From Deltaproteobacteria bacterium (GTDB lineage: Bacteria; Desulfobacterota; JADFVX01), in assembly GCA_029860075.1 (NCBI GenBank), contig JAOUBX010000005.1, forward strand, positions 45,030-109,029: DNA of 64,000 nucleotides. The letters are read 5' to 3'. The notes below the pieces were generated by a model, which made no database searches, was not told where the DNA came from, and saw only the letters and a list, made by a program, of their open reading frames with translations. The translations under genes and the position numbers were made by a program. Shown in pieces: positions 1 through 9,450 of this stretch; position 1 is the first letter of the stretch; each line of letters opens with the position of its first letter.

Positions 1-389
1 TTCCAAGATTATCAACTCTATTCAACTGCGTTAACTGCATTTCCCCTTTTCAGCTAAAATACAAAAGAGAGCAAATTACTGTTTCAAACTTTAATGCTTT
101 TCGAGAGGAGAATTATTAACATTTTGAAATAATAAAACTTTTTTATAGATGGAGCTTGATAAAAGGTTTGCTTTGTTGATATAAATACCAAAGAAGAGTT
201 CTAATGTTTAGTCTGAAAAATACCGGGAAAGAGATGTCGAAAAAATCTGACCTTTTAACAGGGTGTATTCTCAATTGGACATAGATTTTCTATGATTTTG
301 AAGGTATTGAGCCATCCCTGGTGGGCCTGGATTTTGCATTAATGTTTAAAACATTTTTAATTAAACTATTTTAAAGAGGAGGCGACATT
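1..389. other. non-coding leader region of the MoxR-type operon
   Basis: I see no gene in this AT-rich stretch. Its right end holds a candidate sigma-54-type promoter (listed separately) and a strong ribosome binding site (AGAGGAGG, about 375-382) for the first gene. The left part has poly-T/A tracts but no convincing hairpin or repeat. Confidence 0.5.
322..338 (+). promoter_or_regulatory. candidate sigma-54 (-24/-12) promoter
   Basis: A GG at 324-325 and a GC at 336-337 are separated by exactly 10 bases, with a T-rich run ending in TTTTGCA at the -12 side. This matches the -24/-12 geometry of sigma-54 promoters, although the -24 box (TGGGCC) is not perfect. It lies about 50 bases upstream of the first start codon of the operon. 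The match could be chance. Confidence 0.3.
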
Positions 390-1127
390 ATGCGATGGTT
401 TTATGCAGTTGGCAAAGAGAAAGTAGGTCCCTTAACGAAGGACGATATAGAAAAACTGGCAGGTGAAGGAAAAATAACTCCGTCGACTCTCGTCTGGGCT
501 GACGGCATGAAAAACTGGACGCCTTACGGAGAGATCAATCCCGGTGTGCCTGAAGTAAAAACAGCCGAGCCGGTGGGTGTGGGGCCCCTTGTCTGCTCCG
601 AATGCGGCGGCTCTTTCCCCGCTGATGAAACCGTCAAGTATGGCAAACTGGTTATTTGTGCATCATGCAAACCGGCCTTTTTCCAGAAGGTGAAGGAAGG
701 CAGAAGCACTGCAAGTACAATGAAATATGGGGGATTCTGGATCAGGTTTGGAGCCAAGTTTCTTGATAATATTATAACCAGTCTTGCTTATCTGGCTTTT
801 GCTTTTCTCCTGGGTTTTCTTATTCAGGATAATCCGGAAAGTGCGGCGGCGGCTTTATCCATCGTATTTGTACAATTTGCCATACCTATTTTTTATAATA
901 CCTATTTTCTGGGAAAATACCAGGCAACGCCGGGGAAGATGGCCGCTGGTCTTATTGTCGTATCGCCTGAAGGTGAGAGTATTAGTTATGGCAGGGCCTT
1001 TGGAAGATACTTTGCCGAGATGCTAAGCGGACTTATTCTTGGAATCGGTTACTTTATGGCAGCTTTTGATGAAGAAAAAAGGTCACTCCACGATAGAATC
1101 TGTTCAACGAGGGTCGTTAAAAAATAA
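390..1127 (+). CDS. GYF_2 / zinc-ribbon / RDD-family membrane protein
   Basis: The 245-residue protein has three parts. Residues 1-50 form a GYF_2-type domain (WFYAVGKEKVGPLT, then WTPYGEI). A small zinc ribbon follows with CSECGG at about 70 and CASCK at about 92. The C-terminal half is an RDD domain with about three membrane segments and the typical GKMAAGL and SLHDR motifs. GYF_2 domains are thought to bind peptides, and RDD proteins are membrane proteins of mostly unknown role. It is the first gene of a co-directional run that continues into MoxR and DUF58, so a role in that membrane system is inferred. AGAGGAGG is well placed before the ATG. Confidence 0.8.
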   Translation: MRWFYAVGKEKVGPLTKDDIEKLAGEGKITPSTLVWADGMKNWTPYGEINPGVPEVKTAEPVGVGPLVCSECGGSFPADETVKYGKLVICASCKPAFFQKVKEGRSTASTMKYGGFWIRFGAKFLDNIITSLAYLAFAFLLGFLIQDNPESAAAALSIVFVQFAIPIFYNTYFLGKYQATPGKMAAGLIVVSPEGESISYGRAFGRYFAEMLSGLILGIGYFMAAFDEEKRSLHDRICSTRVVKK

Positions 1128-1152
1128 GGCAATCTTTTAAGGACTATAATCG

Positions 1153-1722
1153 GTGATAAACTGCAGTAAATGTGAAAGAGCCCTTCCGGCGGAAATGTTG
1201 AATGTGCGGGAGATGATGGCCTGCCCCAATTGTGGGGTTTCAATGCGGGCCATGGTCTTTCCTGCTCTCTTTGCCCAAAAGGGGGAGATTGACAGGGAAG
1301 ATCATATTCTTGCCGAAAATGAGGCCGGCTGTTTTTATCATCCCGGGAAAAAAGCAATTGTTCCCTGTGCTGAATGTGGACGTTTTCTCTGCGCCCTCTG
1401 CGATGTTGAACTGGGTGGAAAGCATGTTTGTCCCACTTGTATTGACAGCGGCAAGAAAAAAGGTAAGTTGAAGACCCTTGAAAATCACAGGACATTATAT
1501 GACGATATTGCCCTTTCGCTGTCAATTATGCCCCTGCTCTTTTTCTGGGTAACTCTAATCACTGCACCGGTGAGTCTCTTTTTTTCCATCCGCTATTGGA
1601 AGGCGCCATCGAGCATTATTCCCCGGACTAAAATCAAATTTATTTTTGCATTCATTTTATCGTCTTTGCAGATAATGGGATGGACATTGTTTTTTATGAA
1701 TATTATACCGGAACTAATCTGA
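1153..1722 (+). CDS. Cys-rich (B-box-like zinc finger) membrane protein
   Basis: The start is GTG, with AAGGAC eight bases upstream. The N-terminus has CSKC and CPNC pairs (residues 4-28). A second metal-binding block follows (CFYHPGKK, then CAECG, CALC and CPTC) with B-box-like spacing. The last ~75 residues contain two hydrophobic segments, so this is probably a membrane-anchored zinc-finger protein with its metal domain on one face. The same block recurs in the protein starting at 2806, suggesting a paired function in this operon. I do not recognise a named family, and the function is unknown. Confidence 0.7.
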   Translation: MINCSKCERALPAEMLNVREMMACPNCGVSMRAMVFPALFAQKGEIDREDHILAENEAGCFYHPGKKAIVPCAECGRFLCALCDVELGGKHVCPTCIDSGKKKGKLKTLENHRTLYDDIALSLSIMPLLFFWVTLITAPVSLFFSIRYWKAPSSIIPRTKIKFIFAFILSSLQIMGWTLFFMNIIPELI

Positions 1723-1739
1723 AGAGGGCATGAATTATA

Positions 1740-2792
1740 ATGGCAGCCAGGGCAAAAGAGTATATTAAGCTACCGGGACGTGGTTTAAAAAGAGGGAGTA
1801 TCATCTCTATTGTCGGCATACGCGCGCGACTTTGGCGGGGAAAGGACCACATTCTAAGCGTACTCAATTTTGGCTATTTTGAAGAATACAAGCGCTTTTA
1901 TTACAAGGATATTCAGGCCTTTACCATAAGGAAAACAGCAGTCAGCGTCATATGGAGTTTTATTTTTATTATTTTAGCGCTTTTTTGGGGCGCCATTGCC
2001 ATGACTTTGGAGCTTTACGTCTCACCCCTTGTCTGGTTTATCTCTGTCATTTTTCTTATTTGTCTCATCATAAATATTATTCGCGGTAAGTCATGCGTAA
2101 CAAGTATTCATACTGCTGTTGGCCGTGAGGAGCTGCCTTCATTGGGTCGCCTGAAAAAAGCGGTAAAAGTTATTTCTTTACTGGAACCATTTATTGAAGA
2201 GGTGCAGGGAAAACTCTCTTCTGAAGAAATACGCCATTTGTCGCAAGAAATCTCACATGAGATATTACCGGCCCCTCAGCCCAGGTCCGGGGAAAAGCCG
2301 TCCGGCTATAGGGGGAAATTTCATAAATTCCTTTTCCTTATCCTGCTTATTGACGCCTTTCTCGGCCTGGTCAGCTTTTTCCAAAATAACATGTTTGTGA
2401 GCTTTCTCTCGCTTATTTTTTTCTTTGCAATCAGTGTGCTGGCAATCCTTTCGCTCATTAAGCAACATAACAGCGCCCTCGGAAAGGGAGTCAGGCGGGT
2501 TACCTGGATTACCATGGCCTATATCGTTGTCATGTATTTTGCCAGCTACATTTATAATGTCATTTTCATTGCCATGGAAAATCCCGAGGCAATGAACAAT
2601 CAATGGAAACAGATTGAAATCATGAGCGCACGTTCACCTTTTGACGATCCTTATTATATGGCGCTCCTCGTCACAGGTATTGTCTCTTCATTATTACTGA
2701 GCGCTTCAGGGCTTGCCCTGCTTCGTTCTTCTGCCGGGGAAATTCCCGCTCTTTCCGAGCCTCCTCCTTTGCAGTATGAAGATATAGTGTGA
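1740..2792 (+). CDS. polytopic membrane protein of unknown function
   Basis: A 350-residue protein. A soluble N-terminal part of about 60 residues looks like a PH-like or GRAM-like domain preceding a membrane hairpin (residues ~65-110). A charged loop of about 80 residues follows, then four more hydrophobic segments between ~195 and 335. No catalytic motif is visible. The gene starts 18 bases after the preceding stop and lies between the two Cys-rich proteins, so it is part of the operon. The name is descriptive only. Confidence 0.65.
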   Translation: MAARAKEYIKLPGRGLKRGSIISIVGIRARLWRGKDHILSVLNFGYFEEYKRFYYKDIQAFTIRKTAVSVIWSFIFIILALFWGAIAMTLELYVSPLVWFISVIFLICLIINIIRGKSCVTSIHTAVGREELPSLGRLKKAVKVISLLEPFIEEVQGKLSSEEIRHLSQEISHEILPAPQPRSGEKPSGYRGKFHKFLFLILLIDAFLGLVSFFQNNMFVSFLSLIFFFAISVLAILSLIKQHNSALGKGVRRVTWITMAYIVVMYFASYIYNVIFIAMENPEAMNNQWKQIEIMSARSPFDDPYYMALLVTGIVSSLLLSASGLALLRSSAGEIPALSEPPPLQYEDIV

Positions 2793-2805
2793 ACGGCTCA
2801 ATAGG

Positions 2806-3129
2806 ATGACCGGCCTTACTCAACAGCGGTGTTTCAATCATAGTGAACGGGAGGCAGTTGCGCTCTGCCCTGAGTGCGGCAGCTATTATTGCCGTGAATG
2901 TGTTGTAGAGCACGATGACCGCCTTTTATGTTCCTCCTGCCTTGACAAGCTTTTCACTCCTAAAAAAAAGAAAGGCTTTCGTTTCGGTATTTTTGCAAGT
3001 ACCGGACAGTTTCTTCTCGGTTTTATTTTACTCTGGTTCCTTTTCTATTCTGTGAGTCTTGTCCTTCTTTCAACACCTTCCTCTTTTCATGAAGGTACCA
3101 TATGGGAAAAGTGGGAGGCCGGTGAATGA
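2806..3129 (+). CDS. B-box-type zinc finger, single-pass membrane protein
   Basis: A 107-residue protein with a compact metal-binding block at residues ~9-46 (CFNH, CPECG, CREC, CSSC; spacing C-x2-H-x7-C-x2-C-x4-C-x2-C-x7-C-x2-C). It resembles the second block of the protein at 1153-1722. One hydrophobic segment lies at about 64-88. B-box-like fingers occur in bacteria fused to membrane domains such as rhomboids. Its stop overlaps the next start (ATGA), implying translational coupling with the DUF4129-like protein. The molecular role is unknown. Confidence 0.7.
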   Translation: MTGLTQQRCFNHSEREAVALCPECGSYYCRECVVEHDDRLLCSSCLDKLFTPKKKKGFRFGIFASTGQFLLGFILLWFLFYSVSLVLLSTPSSFHEGTIWEKWEAGE

Positions 3130-4787
3130 GCAGAAAAACACAGAGAACAGAAGGCATGGGCGCACTTGAAGTTATAGAAGAAGCGACCCATTTGCTCCGC
3201 AATATAGAAGCTAAAATGCTGCTCACGTACTACATGGGGAGCATTCCTTTTGTCCTTGGATTTCTTTACTTCTGGGCCGATATGAGCCGCAGCCCCTTTG
3301 CCGTTGAGCGGAATGTAAAGTCGGCATTTATCATTGCCCTCCTTTTTATATGGATGAAATGCTGGCAAACGGTCTTTTCCCGGCAACTCTGGTCTGTCGT
3401 ATGCGGTGATGGGGGGGAAGGATGGACTTTTTCAAGAGTCTGCGCCATGATCACGGAACAGACTTTCATTCAGCCAACAGGTTTTATCGTTTTGCCTATA
3501 GCCTTGCTAATAACCTTACCTTTTGGTTGGTGCTATGCTTTTTACCAGAGTATTACCCTCCTTGGTTGCGGCAAGGGAGGGGGTATGAAAAATCTCTATC
3601 GTAGCGGTTTCCGGCATGGGTCATATTTTTCGAAACAGAATCATGTTGCCTTATTAATTCTGTCTTTTTTCTGGGGCTTTGTCTTTTTCAATCTTGTGAC
3701 CCTTTTATATCTTGCGCCTCACATGATCAATACTTTCTTCGGTATTGAGACCGTTTTTTCGAGAGCGGGATGGACCATACTTAACACAACTTTTCTCGCC
3801 GTCACATGGAGCATAACCTACCTGATTGTCGATCCCCTCATTAAAAGTATCTATGTTTTGCGCTCATTTTACGGCGAGTCATTAAGAACGGGAGCTGACC
3901 TGAAGAGTGATCTGAAAAGAATCACTTCAACAGGGAAGGGCCTGGCTGCTTTTCTGGTAATACTCATTGTGGGGCTTAATACGGGCATGGAGACTCGGGC
4001 CATGGCTGATGACACTCCCTCCCGGCAAAGAGTTGTATCCGCTGGAGAGCTCACCCATTCTATCGATGAAATCATTGAAAAACATGAATACCGATGGAGA
4101 ATGCCGAGAGTTAAGCAAAAAAAAGAGGAGAGTGAAGGCTTTTTTCTCTCCTTCCTGAAAGGGAGTGTGGAGACGATAATAGATTGGTTCAAACCTGTTA
4201 AAGGCTGGATTGAAAAAGTCTTCAAATGGATTGAAGAAATTTTGAAACGCTTTGAACCAAAGGCCGGGCACAATAAAGAATCAAAAGAGCGCACAATGAC
4301 TGTTCACTACCTTATGTACGCTTTACTATGCGTTGTTTCATCAATGCTGGCCATTATCGGATGGCGGCGTTTTAAGCAATTCAAACTCCCTGAGCCGGTA
4401 AAAGCAGGCATGGCAAGGTCGAAAGCGCCCGACCTTGCCAGCGAAGATATCTCTGCCGATGAGCTTCCGGCTAACAGCTGGCTCGAAATGGGGAGGAAGT
4501 TAATGGCAGAGGGCAATCACCGCTTTGCTCTTCGTGCCTTCTATCTGGCGAGTCTGTCACACCTTTCTGCGCAGAATAAGTTAAGCGTTGCCTCTTTTAA
4601 ATCGAATCGTGAATATGAGAATGAATTAAAGAGGAGGGCCCACGCTTTGCCGGACCTGGTAAGTGCCTTTTCCCTGAATATGATGACCTTTGAAAAAATC
4701 TGGTATGGCATGCATGAAATTACGGCAGATCTGGTAAGAGGTTTTGAAGAAAACCAGGAGAGGATCATGGCTTATCATGAAAAATAA
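3126..4787 (+). CDS. multi-pass membrane protein with C-terminal DUF4129-like domain
   Basis: A 553-residue protein. The first ~270 residues hold about five or six hydrophobic segments. A charged linker and a short amphipathic stretch (~330-385) follow, then one more membrane helix (~390-410). The C-terminal ~100 residues resemble DUF4129: NSWLEMGRKL, LRAFYLASLSHL and FEKIWYGMHEI. DUF4129 is a cytosolic tail seen in membrane proteins encoded beside MoxR, DUF58 and DUF4350 genes, so this call is strengthened by context. It overlaps both neighbours slightly. The function is not established. Confidence 0.75.
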   Translation: MSRKTQRTEGMGALEVIEEATHLLRNIEAKMLLTYYMGSIPFVLGFLYFWADMSRSPFAVERNVKSAFIIALLFIWMKCWQTVFSRQLWSVVCGDGGEGWTFSRVCAMITEQTFIQPTGFIVLPIALLITLPFGWCYAFYQSITLLGCGKGGGMKNLYRSGFRHGSYFSKQNHVALLILSFFWGFVFFNLVTLLYLAPHMINTFFGIETVFSRAGWTILNTTFLAVTWSITYLIVDPLIKSIYVLRSFYGESLRTGADLKSDLKRITSTGKGLAAFLVILIVGLNTGMETRAMADDTPSRQRVVSAGELTHSIDEIIEKHEYRWRMPRVKQKKEESEGFFLSFLKGSVETIIDWFKPVKGWIEKVFKWIEEILKRFEPKAGHNKESKERTMTVHYLMYALLCVVSSMLAIIGWRRFKQFKLPEPVKAGMARSKAPDLASEDISADELPANSWLEMGRKLMAEGNHRFALRAFYLASLSHLSAQNKLSVASFKSNREYENELKRRAHALPDLVSAFSLNMMTFEKIWYGMHEITADLVRGFEENQERIMAYHEK

Positions 4788-6087
4788 AGAGAGAGTAATA
4801 CTGGTCATATTGATATCTGTCTTTGTTGTGGCTTTAATAAATCTCTTTGCTCTTCGTTTCGAGTGGGGTGACGTTTATCCCCGGTACTCATCACTGCGGG
4901 CAGATCCCCTGGGGACAAAAATACTTTATGAAAGTCTTGATAACCTGGACGGGATCGATGTGAACCGCAATTACCGTTCTTTTTCGAGGATGAGTGAAGA
5001 GGAGGAGGCGACGCTCTTTTTTATTGGCATGAAGAGAGGGAGGCTCAGTTCCCTCACGGAAGATGAGGTAAGTCATCTTGAATCAATAGCAGCAGGGGGA
5101 GGAAGACTCCTCTTCTTTTTTTATCCCCAGCAGGGTTGCGAATGTGAAGCTGAGACGAAAGAAAAAGAAGAGCCCTTACAGGAAGGTGATAAGGACGGCG
5201 ATAATGAAGGTAATATAAATGACTCTACGACAGAAGAGATAAAAGAGACAGAAGAGATAAAAGAGACAGAAGAGATAAAAGAGACAGAAGAGATAAAAGA
5301 GGAAGCACGGGGTTTTGTTTCTATTAAAAAAAGCTGGCAATTCGAGACTTATTTAAGCTCTGCTGAGGATGATGACAAGCATAGAATACACAGCGCCTTT
5401 TCTACTGTAGAGAATGAAGGGCTTCCCCAATTGATTGAAATTCATTCAGACCTCTATTTTGAAAAAGGGGGAGATCAGTGGAAAACCATTTACAGCAGAG
5501 ATGATCTTCCCGTTGTCATGGAGAGGGCATTGGGGAGGGGATCAATCGTGCTCGTTGCCGATAGCTACTTTACAAGTAATGAGGCACTCACAGGAAAAAA
5601 AGAGGTGGAACTGCTGGCATGGCTTATGGGGCCAAACAGCCGGGTTATCATAGATGAAACACATCTGGGGGTAAGTAATAGCCCCGGTGTCGCTTCTTTG
5701 GCCAGGAAATACGGTATGGAAGGCCTCCTGGCCTCTCTTTTATTGATTGCTCTTCTGTTTATCTGGAGGAACTCCGTCAGTTTTATTCCTCCTCAGCGGG
5801 AAGAATCCTCTGAGAGAGGACAAAAAGGAGCAGATCCGGGAAGAGATCATCTGACGGGCTTCAAAGGCCTGTTAAAGCGGACAATTCCTGCCGGAACTAT
5901 CCTCTCCGTTTGCCTCAGGGAATGGGAAAAAAGTATGGGCAGGGAGGGGCATGTGCAAAAGGGAAGAGTCCGTGACGTTCGCGCCCTAATGGAGGAATCA
6001 GGGAATAATGGCCGGGGGAAGCTAGACCAGATCGATCTCTATAGAAGAATAAGTAAACTATTGTCAGAGAGGAAATATAAAATATGA
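4777..6087 (+). CDS. DUF4350-like membrane-anchored protein
   Basis: The start is taken at ATG 4777. A TTG at 4744 in the same frame would add 11 residues and a longer overlap with the upstream gene. The protein begins with one membrane helix (VILVILISVFVVALINLF), followed by the YSSLRADPLGTKILYESL segment typical of DUF4350. A second helix lies near residue ~320, with a cytosolic tail after it. In the middle is an acidic/lysine repeat, EEIKET three times plus EEIKE, encoded by an 18-bp tandem repeat. DUF4350 proteins accompany MoxR/DUF58 clusters, and their role is unknown. The stop overlaps the moxR start by 4 bases. Confidence 0.75.
   Translation: MKNKERVILVILISVFVVALINLFALRFEWGDVYPRYSSLRADPLGTKILYESLDNLDGIDVNRNYRSFSRMSEEEEATLFFIGMKRGRLSSLTEDEVSHLESIAAGGGRLLFFFYPQQGCECEAETKEKEEPLQEGDKDGDNEGNINDSTTEEIKETEEIKETEEIKETEEIKEEARGFVSIKKSWQFETYLSSAEDDDKHRIHSAFSTVENEGLPQLIEIHSDLYFEKGGDQWKTIYSRDDLPVVMERALGRGSIVLVADSYFTSNEALTGKKEVELLAWLMGPNSRVIIDETHLGVSNSPGVASLARKYGMEGLLASLLLIALLFIWRNSVSFIPPQREESSERGQKGADPGRDHLTGFKGLLKRTIPAGTILSVCLREWEKSMGREGHVQKGRVRDVRALMEESGNNGRGKLDQIDLYRRISKLLSERKYKI
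5233..5301 (+). repeat. 18-bp in-frame tandem repeat (3 full copies plus 15 bp)
   Basis: The unit GAAGAGATAAAAGAGACA occurs at 5233-5250, 5251-5268 and 5269-5286, followed by a 15-base partial copy. It encodes EEIKET repeats in the DUF4350-like protein. The copies are identical, which suggests recent slippage or recombination. Length changes would stay in frame. Confidence 0.95.
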
Positions 6088-7049
6088 ATAATAATACGGA
6101 TTACCTGAAAGAAGTGCTCCAGAATGTGAAAGAAGAGGTTTCAAAAGTCGTCATCGGTCAGGATGATGCCGTTGATAAATCACTGATTGCTATATTTACG
6201 GGACATCATGCCCTGGTAGAGGGAGTGCCCGGTGTGGCCAAGACGCTTCTTGTAAAGACTCTGGCACATGTCCTTGGTTCAGATTTTACCAGGATACAGT
6301 TTACACCTGACCTGATGCCTGCTGACGTGACGGGGACGAACGTATTTAACATGCAGCAAAATGCCTTTACTCTTGTTAAGGGTCCCGTATTCACTTCTTT
6401 TTTGCTGGCCGATGAAATTAATCGTGCACCGGCCAAGACGCAATCGGCCTTACTCCAGGCCATGCAGGAAAGGGCCGTTACCATTGACCGTGTAACACAT
6501 GAACTTTCTCCAAACTTTACCGTTTTTGCGACACAAAATCCCATAGAATATGAAGGGACTTATCCCTTGCCTGAGGCTCAAAAAGACAGGTTTATGTTTA
6601 AAATTACCATGGATTACCCCGACAGGCCCGCAGAATTATCGCTGGCCAAAAGAACCCTCGATGAATCATCTCCTGAAAGAATTCTTGCAAAAGGAGAGGT
6701 AAAAAAGGTTATCGGTGTGGAAGAACTTGCCAACCTTAGAACTTGCCTTGAACAGATATTTGTAAAGGAAGAATTGATTGCTTATATCGTTGATATTATA
6801 GCTGAAACAAGGCGCCATGAAAGTGTGCTTGTCGGCGCCGGACCCCGGGCAACGCAGGCCCTTCTTCTTGCCGGAAGGGCCTATGCTGCTGTTAGTGGCC
6901 GCGATTTCGTGGCGCCTGACGATATCAAGTATATGGCCCTTCCCGTGCTTGAACACCGTATTGTATTAAGGCCTGATTATGAAATCGAAGGATTATCCGT
7001 ACGGGAAGTCATTGAGAGTATTCTCAAGAAGGTCAGCGTTCCAAGATGA
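6084..7049 (+). CDS. MoxR-family AAA+ ATPase
   Basis: A 321-residue AAA+ ATPase. Walker A is GVPGVAKT (47-54), Walker B LLADEIN (107-113), sensor 1 FATQNP (148-153), and an arginine in QKDRF (169) is a likely finger. These are hallmarks of the MoxR branch, which acts as a chaperone for assembly or metal insertion of von Willebrand A (VWA) domain partner proteins. The gene overlaps its upstream neighbour by ATGA and is followed with a 4-base overlap by a DUF58 protein, the usual MoxR partner. The client of this set is not known. Confidence 0.93.
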   Translation: MNNNTDYLKEVLQNVKEEVSKVVIGQDDAVDKSLIAIFTGHHALVEGVPGVAKTLLVKTLAHVLGSDFTRIQFTPDLMPADVTGTNVFNMQQNAFTLVKGPVFTSFLLADEINRAPAKTQSALLQAMQERAVTIDRVTHELSPNFTVFATQNPIEYEGTYPLPEAQKDRFMFKITMDYPDRPAELSLAKRTLDESSPERILAKGEVKKVIGVEELANLRTCLEQIFVKEELIAYIVDIIAETRRHESVLVGAGPRATQALLLAGRAYAAVSGRDFVAPDDIKYMALPVLEHRIVLRPDYEIEGLSVREVIESILKKVSVPR

Positions 7050-8413
7050 TCGTTCCCGCGAACAGGCTTATTTTACTAACGGCCCTAACCACCATGCCCT
7101 TGGCTCTTTTAAGTATTGCAATCCCTTCTTTCGGCCTGCCTGCGGCGGTGGCATCTGTTCTGTTCCTTTCTATTGCTGTTTTTGATGCCGCTTTTTCAAA
7201 GAAGAGGACCCCTGGATTTAGCCTTGAGTTCCCGGAAACGGTATATCTCACCCGGTCGAATGAGGGAAAAATAGAATTCCTGTTGAAAAGGACAGATAAC
7301 TCATTAAAAAGACTCAGGCTGGGACTGGAGTTTCCACACCATATGAAGGTGGATAAAGAAGATATTCAAATAAACCTGTCCCATGATGCTAAAGAGTTCT
7401 TTTTTCATTGGAACTGCGTTGCTCATGAAAGAGGGACGCACACCTTTAATCAGTGTTATGCCGAAGTTCCTTCATCACTGGGCCTCTGGCATATACGAAG
7501 CACCCTGCCTGCCGCTTTTGAGGCAAGGGTTTATCCCAATCTTATGGGTGAAAGAAAAAATATTGCCGCCCTTTTTCTAAACAGGAGCAATCTCGGCATT
7601 CATGCCCAGAGACAGGTAGGGCAGGGACGAGAGTTTGAAAAACTCCGCGAATATATACCCGGTGACAGTTATGATCAGATACACTGGAAAGGCACGGCAA
7701 AAAGGGGCCATCCTGTAAGCAAGATTTTCCGGACAGAACGGACACAGGAGGTATATGTCATTGTTGATGCTTCGCGTCTTAGTACACGCATGTGTTATGA
7801 GGGGGAAAAGAGTACCTCGCCTGGAAAAGCTAAAAAGCAAGAGGCTGACTCCATGTTGGAGCACTTCATCAAATCCGCCCTCATTATGGGCAGCGTCACA
7901 CAACGCCAGGGTGACCTTTTTGGATTGATTACTTTCAGTGATAAGGTACATGGCTTTATGAGAGCAAAAAATGGCAGCGGACATTATACGGCATGCCGCG
8001 ACCTTCTCTGTTGCCTCCGGGAACAGTCGGTTAATCCCGACTTTAACGAACTCTCTACCTTTATCGGACTCAGGTTAAGGCGCCGTGCCCTGCTGATCTT
8101 CCTTACCAGCCTCGATGATCCCGTACTGGCTGAAAATTTTGAACAGAACCTTGGCCTTCTCTGCCGTAAACACCTCGTTTTGGTAAATATGCTGAGACCT
8201 GACGGGATTCACCCCATGTTTTCCAATAACCGGGCTGATTCTATGGATGACCTCTATAGCAGTCTGGGAGGACATATGTTCTGGCACAACATTATGGAAA
8301 TGAAAAGGAATCTCAGGAGCAAAGGGGTCAGGTTCTCCTTATTGGACAAGGAAAGAATGAGCACAGATATGGTACACCAGTATATGTCTATCAAGCAGAG
8401 GCAGCTATTATGA
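7046..8413 (+). CDS. DUF58 (VWA-like) protein, MoxR partner
   Basis: A 455-residue protein with two N-terminal hydrophobic segments (residues ~8-50) and an immunoglobulin-like middle region. The DUF58 signature follows: EYIPGD (202-207) and IHWKGTAKRG (212-221). It leads into a VWA-like fold with VIVDASR (239-244) as the metal-site strand. DUF58 proteins are encoded next to MoxR ATPases almost invariably. It overlaps both moxR and the SpoIIM gene by four bases, so production is probably tightly coupled. Confidence 0.9.
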   Translation: MIVPANRLILLTALTTMPLALLSIAIPSFGLPAAVASVLFLSIAVFDAAFSKKRTPGFSLEFPETVYLTRSNEGKIEFLLKRTDNSLKRLRLGLEFPHHMKVDKEDIQINLSHDAKEFFFHWNCVAHERGTHTFNQCYAEVPSSLGLWHIRSTLPAAFEARVYPNLMGERKNIAALFLNRSNLGIHAQRQVGQGREFEKLREYIPGDSYDQIHWKGTAKRGHPVSKIFRTERTQEVYVIVDASRLSTRMCYEGEKSTSPGKAKKQEADSMLEHFIKSALIMGSVTQRQGDLFGLITFSDKVHGFMRAKNGSGHYTACRDLLCCLREQSVNPDFNELSTFIGLRLRRRALLIFLTSLDDPVLAENFEQNLGLLCRKHLVLVNMLRPDGIHPMFSNNRADSMDDLYSSLGGHMFWHNIMEMKRNLRSKGVRFSLLDKERMSTDMVHQYMSIKQRQLL

Positions 8414-9450
8414 TCATTGATCTCTCAAAATTTATTGATGAGGAGAGAGTTTTCTGGGCGGAACTGGATAAAATTCTCGAGAAAATATCCGGTGATCCGG
8501 CTTACAGGATGAGTCTTGAAGAAATGAAGCGTTTCTACTATCTTTACCAGAGAACATCAGCCGACCTTGCAAAGATCATAACCTTTTCTGCCGAGCCGGA
8601 AATTCACCGTTATCTCGAATCTCTTGTGGGAAGAGCATATTGCGAAATTCATGAAACGAGAAGTTCCCGGCCTGTCCGCTCTCCTTTCAAGTGGTTTACC
8701 CGCACTTTACCGAGAACCTTTCGAAAAAACATTAAAGCTTTTGCCCTATCCCTCTTCATTACAATGGGTGGGATGGCTTTTGGCGGAGGCGCTGTCGTAC
8801 TTGACCCTGATGCAAAAGAAATCCTCATGCCCTTCCCCCATCTTCAGATAGATCCGTCAGAAAGGGTAGCCAAAGAAGAGAGTGTTTCCGAGGACCACCT
8901 GGAAGGAGTAAAAACGACCGGTGCGGCAGCTTATATGACCCATAATACAAGGGTCAGCCTTTTTACGATCAGCCTTGGAGTTACCTGGGGTATCGGTACG
9001 GTAATTATGCTTTTTTATAACGGCGTCATCCTTGGCGCCGTTGCCCTCGATTATGTAAGGGCAGGTCAGGCTTCTTTCCTTCTGGCCTGGCTTTCTCCCC
9101 ATGGTGTTATAGAAATTCCGGCAATTCTTATTGCCGGACAGGCGGGGCTTGTTCTTGCCGGTGCCTTTATCGGTTGGGGACGCCGCAATACACTGAGTAT
9201 GCGATTAAGAGAAATATCCGGGGACCTTGTAACCCTTAGTGCATGTGTGGGCTTGATGATGGTCTGGGCCGGTTTTATAGAAGCTTTTATTTCCCAGTAT
9301 CATGAACCGGTGCTGCCCTATTCTATTAAGATAGGTTTTGCCCTTGTTGAATTGATTCTCCTGGTTCTATTTTTATGCCTGGCCGGAACAGGGGTGACAA
9401 AATCCAAAAAAATCTCCCCAGAAGATATGAGAGGTAAAGACATTGGCTGA
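8410..9450 (+). CDS. SpoIIM-family (stage II sporulation protein M-like) membrane protein
   Basis: A 346-residue protein. About 110 N-terminal soluble residues are followed by a hydrophobic domain with five or more membrane segments, including the SpoIIM-type HNTRVSLFTISLGVTWGIGT block, LSPHGVIEIPAI and AGQAGLVLA. SpoIIM acts in engulfment in spore formers. In non-sporulating bacteria the family occurs inside MoxR/DUF58/RDD clusters with unknown role, as here. Both ends overlap neighbours. It does not imply sporulation. Confidence 0.85.
   Translation: MIIDLSKFIDEERVFWAELDKILEKISGDPAYRMSLEEMKRFYYLYQRTSADLAKIITFSAEPEIHRYLESLVGRAYCEIHETRSSRPVRSPFKWFTRTLPRTFRKNIKAFALSLFITMGGMAFGGGAVVLDPDAKEILMPFPHLQIDPSERVAKEESVSEDHLEGVKTTGAAAYMTHNTRVSLFTISLGVTWGIGTVIMLFYNGVILGAVALDYVRAGQASFLLAWLSPHGVIEIPAILIAGQAGLVLAGAFIGWGRRNTLSMRLREISGDLVTLSACVGLMMVWAGFIEAFISQYHEPVLPYSIKIGFALVELILLVLFLCLAGTGVTKSKKISPEDMRGKDIG

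Noticed and set aside
5233..5301. CRISPR-like repeat array
   Set aside because: The copies are adjacent without spacers and lie in frame within a coding gene.
8410..9450. Evidence for sporulation from the SpoIIM-like gene
   Set aside because: SpoIIM homologues are common in MoxR clusters of non-sporulating bacteria, and no other sporulation gene is present.
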